Shown here one piece after another: positions 1 through 7,736 of a DNA stretch of 13,767 nt. The position numbers and the translations under genes were made by a program. The stretch is taken from the NCBI GenBank assembly GCA_035554115.1, contig DATMIW010000073.1, positions 1 through 13,767 on the forward strand, written 5' to 3'. This DNA comes from CAXTSE01 sp035554115 (GTDB lineage: Bacteria; Actinomycetota; Actinomycetes; Actinomycetales; Microbacteriaceae). The notes beneath the pieces were generated by a model that was not told the origin of the DNA, searched no databases, and was given only the letters and a program-made list of their open reading frames with translations. The stretch's first letter is position 1. Each line of letters opens with the position of its first letter.

Positions 1-723
<723 letters not shown>

Positions 724-737
724 TGTTTGATTGCAAC

Positions 738-753
738 GACGACCGAAGTCGCC
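738..753 (-). other. UUCG-capped hairpin just before 16S
   Basis: The minus strand GGCGAC-TTCG-GTCGTC forms a 6-bp stem with one wobble pair and a UUCG loop. It ends about 15 nt before the mature 16S 5' end. It is the third UUCG hairpin in this leader. Confidence 0.55.
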
Positions 754-860
754 GCGCACATCTGTTGTCACAGCTGCTCGGGAATCGAGTGGGCTGTGAC
801 GAGTTTGATCTGACTGTTAGATCGTCTACTGACAATCAATCAATCCAAAGGAATCTCTTC

Positions 861-880
861 CGGCTGATCGAAATCAACCG
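861..880 (-). other. UUCG-capped hairpin in the rRNA leader
   Basis: The minus strand CGGTTGAT-TTCG-ATCAGCCG forms an 8-bp stem with one G-T wobble and a UUCG loop. It lies between the boxA element and 16S, so it probably helps fold or process the precursor. Confidence 0.6.
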
Positions 881-907
881 TCGAGGTTATTTGGCATTTG
901 ACATAGT

Positions 908-927
908 GCACGCTGTTGAGTTCTCAA
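908..927 (-). promoter_or_regulatory. boxA-type antitermination element of the rRNA leader
   Basis: The minus strand reads TTGAGAACTCAACAGCGTGC. A TTGAGAACTCAA core followed by a GTGC-like tail is the widely conserved element of actinobacterial rRNA leaders. It is associated with Nus-factor antitermination and with 16S precursor processing. It lies about 185 nt before mature 16S and downstream of all the candidate promoters, which is the expected place. The core is itself an inverted repeat (TTGAG-AA-CTCAA). Confidence 0.85.
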
Positions 928-984
928 GGATCGGGCGCACCAGAATCTCGCACTCTTTCGAGCTGGATTCGGGGCAACTTTTCT

Positions 985-993
985 ATCCTACCA
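985..993 (-). promoter_or_regulatory. candidate rRNA promoter P3 (extended -10)
   Basis: The minus strand has TGGTAGGAT: a TGn extension followed by TAGGAT (990-985), the same hexamer as in P2. No recognisable -35 lies 16-18 bp upstream. The predicted start, near 978, is still upstream of the boxA element, so an rRNA transcript from here would keep the antitermination signal. Confidence 0.45.
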
Positions 994-1027
994 CCACGAT
1001 TTCGATCTTGCGGACCGAATGTCGCTT

Positions 1028-1076
1028 GGGCTCTGCCGCGTCAGAAGACGCTTCGGGGAACCGAAGTTCCGAGCCC
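1028..1076 (-). other. three-way-junction RNA fold at the 5' end of the P2 rRNA transcript
   Basis: On the minus strand GGGCTC (1076-1071) pairs with GAGCCC (1033-1028), closing a junction that contains two perfect hairpins. One is GGAAC-TTCG-GTTCC (1070-1057), with a UUCG tetraloop. The other is GCGTC-TTCT-GACGC (1051-1038). The fold begins about 7 nt after the inferred P2 start and would be absent from P3 transcripts. Pairings were read by eye; no folding energy was computed. Confidence 0.6.
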
Positions 1077-1089
1077 GAGTGGATTTCCT

Positions 1090-1118
1090 ATCCTAGGTCT
1101 ACAACCGCACACCAGCAA
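1090..1118 (-). promoter_or_regulatory. candidate rRNA promoter P2 (best match)
   Basis: The minus strand has TTGCTG (1118-1113), exactly 17 bp, then TAGGAT (1095-1090). Both hexamers and the spacing suit an actinobacterial housekeeping sigma factor. Transcription would begin near 1083, giving a leader of about 360 nt before mature 16S. Confidence 0.7.
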
Positions 1119-1202
1119 GGCGTGAGTTGTGATCTGGAAGTTTGTCCCTCTTGAGGCCGGGAAGTCTGCGACTCTCCCGCACCTTTGGGGTGACGAGTGA
1201 TT

Positions 1203-1231
1203 ACGTTACGGGACCGGACGAGGGCTGCCAA
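1203..1231 (-). promoter_or_regulatory. candidate rRNA promoter P1 (distal)
   Basis: The minus strand has TTGGCA (1231-1226), a 17-bp spacer, and TAACGT (1208-1203). The -35 matches TTGACA at five of six bases and the spacing is ideal. The -10 keeps only the TAnnnT frame. It starts about 30 bp after the stop of the upstream proline-rich gene and points at the 16S gene. Confidence 0.5.
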
Positions 1232-1262
1232 ATTTGGGCGCATCCCGGGCGTGTCGCGCCTT

Positions 1263-2951
1263 TCAGCAGTAGTTGTCAGCCCATTGCGGAATGGCTGTCG
1301 ATGAGGCCGCCTGTGTCATAACGGCAATATTGCCGGCGTCATCAACAGTCCGCGAAACGGTCACCGATTCGATGACCTGCGTAGCCGCCGCCGACATCTG
1401 TTGCACGTCGGCTCGGATTCCCTTCGGCGACACCTTTGCGAGGGCCGCCCATCTGTCGGCGTATGCCTGCATCGCCGCAATCGAATCGGGAATCGACGCG
1501 GCCGGCTTTGGCCATCCGAAAGTGGGCGCTTCGACCATGTCCGGTTGCTTGGCAATCGTGGCGCAGAACTTGGCGCTCGCTGCTTCGACAGCAGCGTGGG
1601 TCCGTTGGGCCTCGATCGCCTTTTGTGCGGCGACTCCCCCGAACACTGCGATCACTGTGGTGATGATCCCCAGCGCGATTGCGGCTTTCAGGAGGCCAAT
1701 CACCCAGCCTCGCCGGGACCGGCTGAGCACAGCTGCTGCAATCGCGGCAACGAGACCGAATGGTGGCAACAGAACCGCGGCGACCAAAGTGATCTTTTCG
1801 CGCACGGTCGAGCGAGCGAGTTCGTCCGTATCGACGGGATCGGGAAGGTCGAATCTGCCCAGCGGAGTCGGGCTAGGTTCGAGCCGTACCGCCGGATCCG
1901 GATCTATCGGAGCCCGGACTACAGGCTGGGTCGCGGGCGGGGGATCTACCGAGGGTGGGGCAGGTGAAGCCTCAGCCGGGCCCGTGGGCGCCGGGCCGCC
2001 CGGGGAAACAGTGTCGGGTAACGAGGGCGCCGCGACCTCCTGAGGCGTAACGAGCTCGGGAGGAATTGAGTGTTCGCTGGGGACGGGTGGGGTGCCACCT
2101 GGCTCAGCCACGACAGGTGCGGGGCCGGTGTCGGCGAACAACGCGGCGAATTGGTCGAGGTCTTCTGGTTCCGCTGACTGTGCTGGCGGTACCGAGTGAG
2201 TTAGCGGCGCCGGATATGACCCGTCGACCTGCGATGGGGTTGCCTGCTCCGGCTCTCGCCGTGCATACGCCGCGGGCCACTCGGGCTCGACCGCAGGTGG
2301 CGGCGCAAAGGCGGGAGGGACTTCGGGCGTCACCTGCGCGGGCGGCGGCGCGAACAGATCCGGAGCCGGCGGTGGGGCAAGGTACGGGTCCACTGCGGGA
2401 GTGACCACAGGAGTCGGCGGAGTCGCCGCTGCGGGTGGTACAGCAGCGACCGGGGGCGTTACAGGCGCGGGCGGTACAGCAGCGACCGGGGGCGCAACGG
2501 GTGCGGGCGGTGCGGCAGGGGCCGGCGGCGCTACGGGCGCGGACGGCGGAGCGGCCGAAACTGGCGGTGGCACAACATATTGCTCTGGTGAGGGTGCCTG
2601 CGTGGGAGACACCGTGGCGAATCCAGGCGGCGGTGCCGCTGTCGGCGCCGGAGAGCTCGGTGGTGGCGTATAGGCGCCTGAGCTGGCTGCGGGTGGCGCC
2701 GTCGTGACGGGCGCGGTCGGCGGTGCTGCATGTCGCGCCGGCGGCGGCTGCGCGCCATCCTGGGCGGGGGGCAGATACGACGTCCTCGAGAAGGCGGGAC
2801 CGGTGTCGGCGGCCGGCTCCGCACTCGGCGCTGGCGGGGCTGACTGGACGGGGGGCAAGGTGGGCGCCGCGGCGCCGGGGGTCGGCGGAGCCGCAGCTGC
2901 GAGAAGCCGCGCCAGCTCGTCGTCGCCCGTCACATCGTTCTCCGAATCCAC
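1263..2951 (-). CDS. proline-rich membrane protein of unknown function, two transmembrane helices
   Basis: I do not recognise this protein. From GTG at 2951 it has 562 residues. A short acidic start (about 20 residues, ending in DDELARLL) leads into ~360 residues dominated by Pro, Ala and Val, with a 12-residue repeat. Two hydrophobic helices follow at about 387-409 and 417-440, separated by a short SRSRRG loop. A 122-residue C-terminal domain with Cys463 and a final Cys562 completes it. The likely topology is a cytoplasmic disordered tail, a helical hairpin, and a C-terminal domain whose side is not certain. The open frame continues to GTG 2981. I prefer 2951 because GAGGAGG lies 5 nt upstream of it and there is no such site before 2981. 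It lies 72 bp downstream of tyrS and immediately upstream of the rRNA promoters. No catalytic motif is visible, so it is possibly a cell-envelope or scaffold protein. Confidence 0.8.
   Translation of the reverse strand: MDSENDVTGDDELARLLAAAAPPTPGAAAPTLPPVQSAPPAPSAEPAADTGPAFSRTSYLPPAQDGAQPPPARHAAPPTAPVTTAPPAASSGAYTPPPSSPAPTAAPPPGFATVSPTQAPSPEQYVVPPPVSAAPPSAPVAPPAPAAPPAPVAPPVAAVPPAPVTPPVAAVPPAAATPPTPVVTPAVDPYLAPPPAPDLFAPPPAQVTPEVPPAFAPPPAVEPEWPAAYARREPEQATPSQVDGSYPAPLTHSVPPAQSAEPEDLDQFAALFADTGPAPVVAEPGGTPPVPSEHSIPPELVTPQEVAAPSLPDTVSPGGPAPTGPAEASPAPPSVDPPPATQPVVRAPIDPDPAVRLEPSPTPLGRFDLPDPVDTDELARSTVREKITLVAAVLLPPFGLVAAIAAAVLSRSRRGWVIGLLKAAIALGIITTVIAVFGGVAAQKAIEAQRTHAAVEAASAKFCATIAKQPDMVEAPTFGWPKPAASIPDSIAAMQAYADRWAALAKVSPKGIRADVQQMSAAATQVIESVTVSRTVDDAGNIAVMTQAASSTAIPQWADNYC
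2437..2544 (-). repeat. three tandem 36-bp units coding a 12-residue Pro/Ala/Val repeat
   Basis: Units start at 2437, 2473 and 2509. By hand comparison the first two match at 32 of 36 bases, and the second and third at 28 of 36. On the coding strand each unit encodes a 12-residue block such as APVTPPVAAVPP. The flanking sequence is similar in composition but more degenerate. The repeat lies inside the proline-rich membrane protein, and its length is a multiple of three, so copy-number change would keep the frame. Confidence 0.75.
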
Positions 2952-3023
2952 AAAGCCCTCCTCAGGCCGAGCATAAAGCACCCATAGAGCCGAAGTCCTC
3001 AGCTTTCGAGCGCGCGCGCTGAA

Positions 3024-4322
3024 TTAGGCGGGGAGGATCCCCGCCAAAGTCTTTTTTCCGCGGCGAAGTACGGCAGCACCGCCAGCAAGGTACGAGGCCT
3101 CGACGACTGCTGCCGCGTCATCCACCCGCTCGTTATTGAGGTAGACGCCGCCCTGCTCGATCGCACGGCGCGCCTCTCCCAAGCTGGTCGTCAATCCGGA
3201 TGCGACGAGGAGCTGAGCCACGGTCTCCGCCCCTGACCACGCCGCAGTGGGCAGCTCGGCGATCGCGGCGCGCAAGGTCGACTCGTCGAGGGAATGGAGG
3301 TCACCGTTGCCGAACAGTGCGGCGGACGCCGCGATAACCGATTCGGTGGCCTCGGCGCCGTGCACGAGAGTCGTGACGTCACCGGCGAGCAGTCGCTGCG
3401 ATTCTCGACGGAATGGCTCTTCGGCGACCTGCCGTTCGAGTCGCTCAATTTCTTCGCGTGGCACAAAGGTGAAAACCTTTAGACGACTGATGACATCTGC
3501 ATCGTCGGTGTTGAGCCAGAACTGGTAGAACGCGTAAGGACTCGTGAGCTCGGCGTCGAGCCAGACGGCATTGCCCTCGCTCTTGCCGAATTTCGTACCG
3601 TCGGAATTGGTGATCAGGGGGGTGCCGAACGCGTGAACACTCACGCCCTCGGCCTTGTGGATGAGGTCAGTGCCGCTCGTGAGATTGCCCCACTGGTCGC
3701 TTCCGCCGGTCTGGAGCACGCAACCGTGCTGGCGGTAGAGCTCGAGAAAGTCGTATCCCTGGAGGATCTGGTAGCTGAACTCGGTGAAAGAGATTCCCGC
3801 ATCGCTATTGAGGCGTGCGCTGACCGCATCCTTTTTGAGCATCGACCCGACGCGGAAGAATTTGCCGACATCCCTCAGGAAGTCGATTGCGCTGAGATCG
3901 GCCGTCCAGTCGAGGTTGTTCACGATTCGAGCTGCGTTGGCGCCGCCAAAAGCCGCGTCACCGTCGAATGAGAGGAATCTCTCGATTTGCGCCCGCAGCG
4001 ACTCAACCCACTCGGCGACAGTCTCTTTCGTGTTGAGAAGACGCTCGGCCGTAGGGCGAGGGTCACCGATCAGTCCGGTCGATCCCCCGACGAGGCCCAG
4101 CGGTTTGTGACCGGCAAGCTGAATGCGGCGCATCGTGAGCAATTGCACGAGGTTTCCGAGATGAAGGCTCGGGGCCGTCGGGTCGAAGCCACAGTAGAAG
4201 GTGATGGGATCCCCGGCCAGCAGACGCTTGAGCTCGTCGCCATCGGTTGACACATGAACGAGACCGCGCCATACAAGCTCGTCCCAGACGCTGTCGAAGG
4301 ATGAATCGTTCTGTTGCGTCAC
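3024..4322 (-). CDS. tyrS: tyrosyl-tRNA synthetase
   Basis: This class I aminoacyl-tRNA synthetase charges tRNA-Tyr with tyrosine in the cytoplasm. It has 432 residues, the usual bacterial length. Visible are the HIGH-type motif HLGN at 54-57 within FDPTAPSLHLGNL, the tyrosine-site residues YQ...D at 184-191 and GGSDQW at 206-211, the KMSKS-type motif KFGKS at 244-248, and a C-terminal S4-like RNA-binding domain from about 366. The GTG start at 4322 lies 9 bp after the mpg stop, so translation is probably coupled; the ribosome site is weak (GAG). No T-box leader can sit in so short a gap. The position next to mpg and argH is conserved in actinobacteria. Confidence 0.97.
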   Translation of the reverse strand: MTQQNDSSFDSVWDELVWRGLVHVSTDGDELKRLLAGDPITFYCGFDPTAPSLHLGNLVQLLTMRRIQLAGHKPLGLVGGSTGLIGDPRPTAERLLNTKETVAEWVESLRAQIERFLSFDGDAAFGGANAARIVNNLDWTADLSAIDFLRDVGKFFRVGSMLKKDAVSARLNSDAGISFTEFSYQILQGYDFLELYRQHGCVLQTGGSDQWGNLTSGTDLIHKAEGVSVHAFGTPLITNSDGTKFGKSEGNAVWLDAELTSPYAFYQFWLNTDDADVISRLKVFTFVPREEIERLERQVAEEPFRRESQRLLAGDVTTLVHGAEATESVIAASAALFGNGDLHSLDESTLRAAIAELPTAAWSGAETVAQLLVASGLTTSLGEARRAIEQGGVYLNNERVDDAAAVVEASYLAGGAAVLRRGKKTLAGILPA

Positions 4323-4331
4323 GGGCTCAGA

Positions 4332-4958
4332 TTACCAGCGCGGGCCTGAGAGAGAATCCGCGACGGGCCGTCGCCCCCTCTGGCTGGCGCGATATCGCGA
4401 GACGGTGGAGTCGCCCTTTATCCAGAATCGCCACGGGTAGTCCTCCGATCCTCCTGGACCCGAGACACCGACGCGTGGTCCCTGGTCGATGAGCGAGGCC
4501 GAAACAGGGTCGTGTCCAACTTCGAGCCGAATTGCTCCGTGGCCGAGATCAACCCCGTTGTCGGCAAGGTCGATCCCCAGGGCAACGCACAGGCGAGCAG
4601 GTCCGCTTGCGAGATCTGCCTGCCGCTTGCTCGTCGGTCGGCGCTCTCGCGCCAGGTCGAGCCCAGACACGATCTCGCCGGCGCGAAGCAGCACCGCGGT
4701 GGCCGTGCCCTCCGGGGAACAGACAACATTGGCGCAGACGTGCATGCCGTAGGTGAAGTAGGTGTAGAGATGGCCGGGCGGTCCAAACATCACGGCGTTG
4801 CGCGGCGTCGGGCCGCGGAAGGCGTGGGAACCGGGATCGCTGCCGCCGAGGTAGGCCTCGACCTCGGTGATGCGAAGCGACACTCCCCTGCCATGCAGAA
4901 TGGCGCCGAGCAATTGTGGCGCAACCTCGACGGACGGCGCCGAGAGGTCGATGGTCAC
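4332..4958 (-). CDS. mpg: DNA-3-methyladenine glycosylase, AAG/Mpg family
   Basis: This base-excision repair enzyme removes alkylated purines such as 3-methyladenine from DNA. The 208-residue protein has the family core: RITEVEAY at 29-36, where Glu34 matches the catalytic Glu125 of human AAG and Tyr36 the intercalating tyrosine. SHAFRGPTPRN at 44-54, GHLYTYFTYGMH at 62-73 and GPARLCVALGI at 119-129 also fit. The start is GTG at 4958, 7 bp after the stop of the small membrane protein. There is no strong ribosome site, which suggests coupling. The C-terminal ~20 residues are basic and poorly conserved in character. It is probably co-transcribed with tyrS; no promoter of its own is evident. Confidence 0.95.
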   Translation of the reverse strand: MTIDLSAPSVEVAPQLLGAILHGRGVSLRITEVEAYLGGSDPGSHAFRGPTPRNAVMFGPPGHLYTYFTYGMHVCANVVCSPEGTATAVLLRAGEIVSGLDLARERRPTSKRQADLASGPARLCVALGIDLADNGVDLGHGAIRLEVGHDPVSASLIDQGPRVGVSGPGGSEDYPWRFWIKGDSTVSRYRASQRGRRPVADSLSGPRW

Positions 4959-4965
4959 AGTGCGA

Positions 4966-5151
4966 TCAGCCGAAGAGGTTGCCGCGCGCGATCGAGACGA
5001 TGATCACATAAACGAGCGCGAGCACAGCCACTGTGACGACCACCGGAAGCAGCCATGGACGCTTCGATGCCGTGGCGTTGTGGCGCGCCTGTCGTGCGGC
5101 ACGCGCCGCCTCGGCACGCTGCTGACGATCTTTGCCGCCGGACAGAGTCAC
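4966..5151 (-). CDS. small single-pass membrane protein, function unknown
   Basis: This 61-residue protein has a highly basic N-terminal part (residues 8-31, rich in Arg, Lys, Ala and Gln, probably helical), then one hydrophobic helix at about 33-54, then a short RGNLFG tail. By the positive-inside rule the N-terminus should be cytoplasmic. The start is GTG at 5151, preceded by GGAG five bases upstream; that site begins directly after the argH stop codon. The tight packing (argH stop, 9-bp gap, this gene, 7-bp gap, mpg) supports a real gene in the same transcript. I see no known motif. The basic tail could bind nucleic acid or phospholipid, but that is only an inference. Confidence 0.75.
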   Translation of the reverse strand: MTLSGGKDRQQRAEAARAARQARHNATASKRPWLLPVVVTVAVLALVYVIIVSIARGNLFG

Positions 5152-5160
5152 CTTCGCTCC

Positions 5161-6543
5161 TCAGATCAGATTGCGAACTGCGGCGGTCAGCGTCGCGAGC
5201 TGTTCGGTCACGCGTTCGGGAGCCGTTCCGCCCACGCCCGATCGACTGGCGATTGACCCCGCCACCGTGAGCACCGCGCGTACATCGCCCGTCAGACGCG
5301 GATCGATCGCGGCATAGTCGGCGTCGGTGGGCTGGTCGAGTTCGAGCCCGTTCTCTTCGCAGAACCGCACGAGCGCCCCAGCAATTTCATGCGCCTCGCG
5401 GAACGGCACTCCTTTGCGAACGAGGTGGTCGGCAACATCGGTTGCGAGCGAGAAGCCCTGCGGGGCCAGCTCGGCCATGCGCGCCTCGTCGAATTCAAGA
5501 GTGGCGATCATGCCGGTGAAGGCCGGCAGCAGCACCTCGAGGGTGCGCACAGAGTCGAAGACTCCCTCCTTGTCTTCCTGCAGATCCCGGTTGTAGGCGA
5601 GAGGCAAACCCTTGAGCGTTGTCAGCAAGCCGGTGAGGTTACCGACAAGGCGACCGGACTTGCCTCGGGCGAGCTCGGCGACATCCGGATTCTTCTTCTG
5701 CGGCATGATCGACGAACCGGTCGAAAAAGCGTCGTGCAGGCGTGCGAAACCGAACTCACGAGTGACCCAGAGGATCAGGTCTTCAGAGAAACGCGAGAGG
5801 TCAATTCCGATCTGCGCGGAGATATAGGCGAACTCGGCGACAACATCGCGTGCTGCGGTGGCGTCGATCGAATTGGGGAGAGGTTCGCCGAGACCGAGCT
5901 CAGAGGCGATGGCGGACGGATCGAGTCCGAGTGCTCCCCCGGCCAGCGCGCCGGCGCCATAGGGCGAGCGGGTGGCCCGCACTCGCCAATCGCGCAGGCG
6001 TTCGAGGTCGCGTACAAGCGGCCAGGCATGAGCAAGAAGATGATGCGCAAGCAGGATCGGCTGGGCGTGTTGGAGGTGGGTGCGACCCGGCATGACCGCA
6101 TCCGGATGCGCACCCGCCTGCGCCGCAATCGCGTCGATCAACTGCACGAGACCGTGCCGGATCGTCGCCGCGTGGTCAAGCAGGTAAAGCCGGATAAGCG
6201 TCGCGATCTGATCGTTCCGACTCCGCCCCGCGCGCAGCTTGCCCCCGAGCTCAGGACCGACGGCCGCGACAAGCTCGCGTTCGAGGGCGAAGTGCACGTC
6301 TTCGTCGGTCTCGAGAGGGCGAATGGATCCGTCGCTCACGCCCGCGTCGATCGCGTCAAGCCCGGCGAGCATCCTTTCGAGCTCGGTCGCGTCAAGGAAA
6401 CCTGCCGCGCTCAGGGCGCGGGCGTGGGCACGGGATCCGGCGAGGTCGTATGGCGCGAGCTCCCAGTCAAAATGCGTGGAACGGCTCAACGCCACCAACT
6501 CGGGCGACGGCCCGTCAGCGAAGCGACCGCCCCAGAGGCTCAC
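5161..6543 (-). CDS. argH: argininosuccinate lyase
   Basis: This enzyme makes the last step of arginine synthesis, splitting argininosuccinate to arginine and fumarate in the cytoplasm. It has 460 residues and the fumarase/aspartase fold. Visible are WGGRF near the start, GRSRNDQ at 106-112, THLQHAQP at 155-162 with the conserved His156, and the signature loop GSSIMPQKKN at 277-286 carrying the catalytic serine. The start is GTG at 6543 inside a GTGA overlap with the argG stop. The frame stays open for 93 more codons upstream, but that part lies within argG and is out of character. The sequence MSLWGGRF is the normal N-terminus. Confidence 0.98.
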   Translation of the reverse strand: MSLWGGRFADGPSPELVALSRSTHFDWELAPYDLAGSRAHARALSAAGFLDATELERMLAGLDAIDAGVSDGSIRPLETDEDVHFALERELVAAVGPELGGKLRAGRSRNDQIATLIRLYLLDHAATIRHGLVQLIDAIAAQAGAHPDAVMPGRTHLQHAQPILLAHHLLAHAWPLVRDLERLRDWRVRATRSPYGAGALAGGALGLDPSAIASELGLGEPLPNSIDATAARDVVAEFAYISAQIGIDLSRFSEDLILWVTREFGFARLHDAFSTGSSIMPQKKNPDVAELARGKSGRLVGNLTGLLTTLKGLPLAYNRDLQEDKEGVFDSVRTLEVLLPAFTGMIATLEFDEARMAELAPQGFSLATDVADHLVRKGVPFREAHEIAGALVRFCEENGLELDQPTDADYAAIDPRLTGDVRAVLTVAGSIASRSGVGGTAPERVTEQLATLTAAVRNLI

Positions 6544-7736
6544 TGGCCGGCGTCCCGCTTCGCGCTGATCTTGGACGGAAGCGCCCACAGATCGATGAAG
6601 CCCTTGGCCAGCGACTGGTCGAAGGTGTCGCCCGTGTCGTAGGTGGCGAGCGAGAAGTCGTACAGGCTCGCGCTGCTCTGACGACCGGTAACTGTGGCGC
6701 GCCCCGCCTGCAGAGACAGACGGATGTCGCCGGAGACGTGCTCCTGCGTGTGATCGATGAACGCGTCGAGGCTGCGCTTCAGACCCGAGAACCACAGGCC
6801 GTCGTAGACGAGACCCGCCCATTCGGCTTCGACACCGCGCTTGTAGCGGCCAACGCCGCGCTCAAGCGTGAGGTTCTCGAGTTCTTCGTGTGCGGCGATC
6901 AGGGCGAGGGCCGCAGGAGCTTCATAGACCTCGCGGCTCTTGATACCGATCAGACGGTCTTCGACGATGTCGATACGACCGACACCGTGCTTGCCCGCAA
7001 GGGTGTTGAGCTGTTCGACGGCCTGCAGCGGGGTGACCGCAATGCCGTCGATGGCTGTCGGCACACCCTGCGTGAAGGTGATGGTGACCTCATCAGCAGC
7101 GCCATCAATGCTCGGGTCAGAGGTGTACTCATAGAGATCTTCGATGGGAGCGTTCCACGGGTCTTCGAGGAACCCGGTCTCGACCGCACGCCCCCACACG
7201 TTCTTGTCGATTGAGTACGGGTTTTTCTTGCTCTGCTTGATCGGCAAGTTGTTCTTCTCGGCGTAGACAATTGCCTTGTCACGCGTGAGCGCAAGGTCAC
7301 GAACCGGCGCGATGCTAGTCAGCTCGGGCGCGAGAGCAGCCACCGCGGCCTCGAACCGCACCTGGTCATTGCCCTTTCCGGTGCATCCGTGGGCGACGCT
7401 GTCCGCGCCGAGCTCACGAGCGACGCGAGCCAGGTGGCGCGCGATAAGCGGCCGGCTCAGTGCTGAGACCAGCGGGTAGCGCTTCTGATACATCGCATTG
7501 GCCTTGAGGGAGGGAACGATGAAGTCGTTGGCGAACTCGTCTTTCGCGTCAACGACAATCGATTCGACAGCGCCACAGTCGAGAGCGCGCTGGCGGATGT
7601 CATCCATGTTCTCGCCGCCTTGACCGACGTCGACCGCAAGAGCCACGACCTCTTTGCCTGTCGCATCGCGAAGCCAGCCGATGCCAACCGAGGTGTCGAG
7701 TCCGCCTGAATAGGCGAGGACGACGCGTTCTGCCAT
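6540..7736 (-). CDS. argG: argininosuccinate synthase
   Basis: This enzyme condenses citrulline and aspartate with ATP to form argininosuccinate. The 398-residue protein starts with the N-type ATP pyrophosphatase loop AYSGGLDTS at 8-16 and has GCTGKGNDQVRFE at 117-129, both typical of ArgG. ATG at 7736 is chosen because MAERVVLAYSGG is the standard start and GGAGG lies 9 nt upstream (7750-7746); the open frame upstream of this is not ArgG-like. It overlaps argH by 4 bp. argG is cut off from argF by a rightward gene, so it needs its own promoter. A candidate -10, TAGACT, is at 7771-7766 but has no good -35. Confidence 0.98.
   Translation of the reverse strand: MAERVVLAYSGGLDTSVGIGWLRDATGKEVVALAVDVGQGGENMDDIRQRALDCGAVESIVVDAKDEFANDFIVPSLKANAMYQKRYPLVSALSRPLIARHLARVARELGADSVAHGCTGKGNDQVRFEAAVAALAPELTSIAPVRDLALTRDKAIVYAEKNNLPIKQSKKNPYSIDKNVWGRAVETGFLEDPWNAPIEDLYEYTSDPSIDGAADEVTITFTQGVPTAIDGIAVTPLQAVEQLNTLAGKHGVGRIDIVEDRLIGIKSREVYEAPAALALIAAHEELENLTLERGVGRYKRGVEAEWAGLVYDGLWFSGLKRSLDAFIDHTQEHVSGDIRLSLQAGRATVTGRQSSASLYDFSLATYDTGDTFDQSLAKGFIDLWALPSKISAKRDAGQ

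Larger units (their letters stand above)
724..1083 (-). promoter_or_regulatory. 16S rRNA precursor leader (transcribed spacer 5' of 16S)
   Basis: This is the region between the inferred start of the middle promoter (about 1083) and the 16S 5' end. It holds no credible gene. It contains a three-way-junction fold, a second promoter-like -10, the boxA-type element and several hairpins, listed separately. A weaker hairpin, GATCT/AGATC with a 7-nt loop, lies at 807-823. The RNase III stem that normally closes on sequence 3' of 16S cannot be checked because that side lies outside the window. Confidence 0.8.

Noticed and set aside
1237..1260. Possible terminator after the proline-rich gene (GGCGC...GCGCC)
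   Set aside because: The stem is only 5 bp with a long loop, no U-run follows (CAAATTTGG), and it abuts the P1 -35. It is too weak to annotate.
1273..2043. 256-codon and other rightward frames opposite the proline-rich gene
   Set aside because: They mirror a GC-rich repetitive coding strand. The minus-strand frame has membrane helices, a good ribosome site and coherent composition.
3009..3020. Palindrome AGCGCGCGCGCT just after the tyrS stop, as a terminator or Z-DNA tract
   Set aside because: It has no U-run and almost no loop. Alternating CG of this length is not rare in GC-rich DNA.
5389..6642. 417-codon rightward frame opposite argH
   Set aside because: It is antisense to a fully recognisable ArgH and is a high-GC shadow frame.
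6544..6822. A 93-codon N-terminal extension of argH
   Set aside because: It lies wholly within argG in another frame. The GTGA overlap start at 6543 gives the normal ArgH N-terminus.
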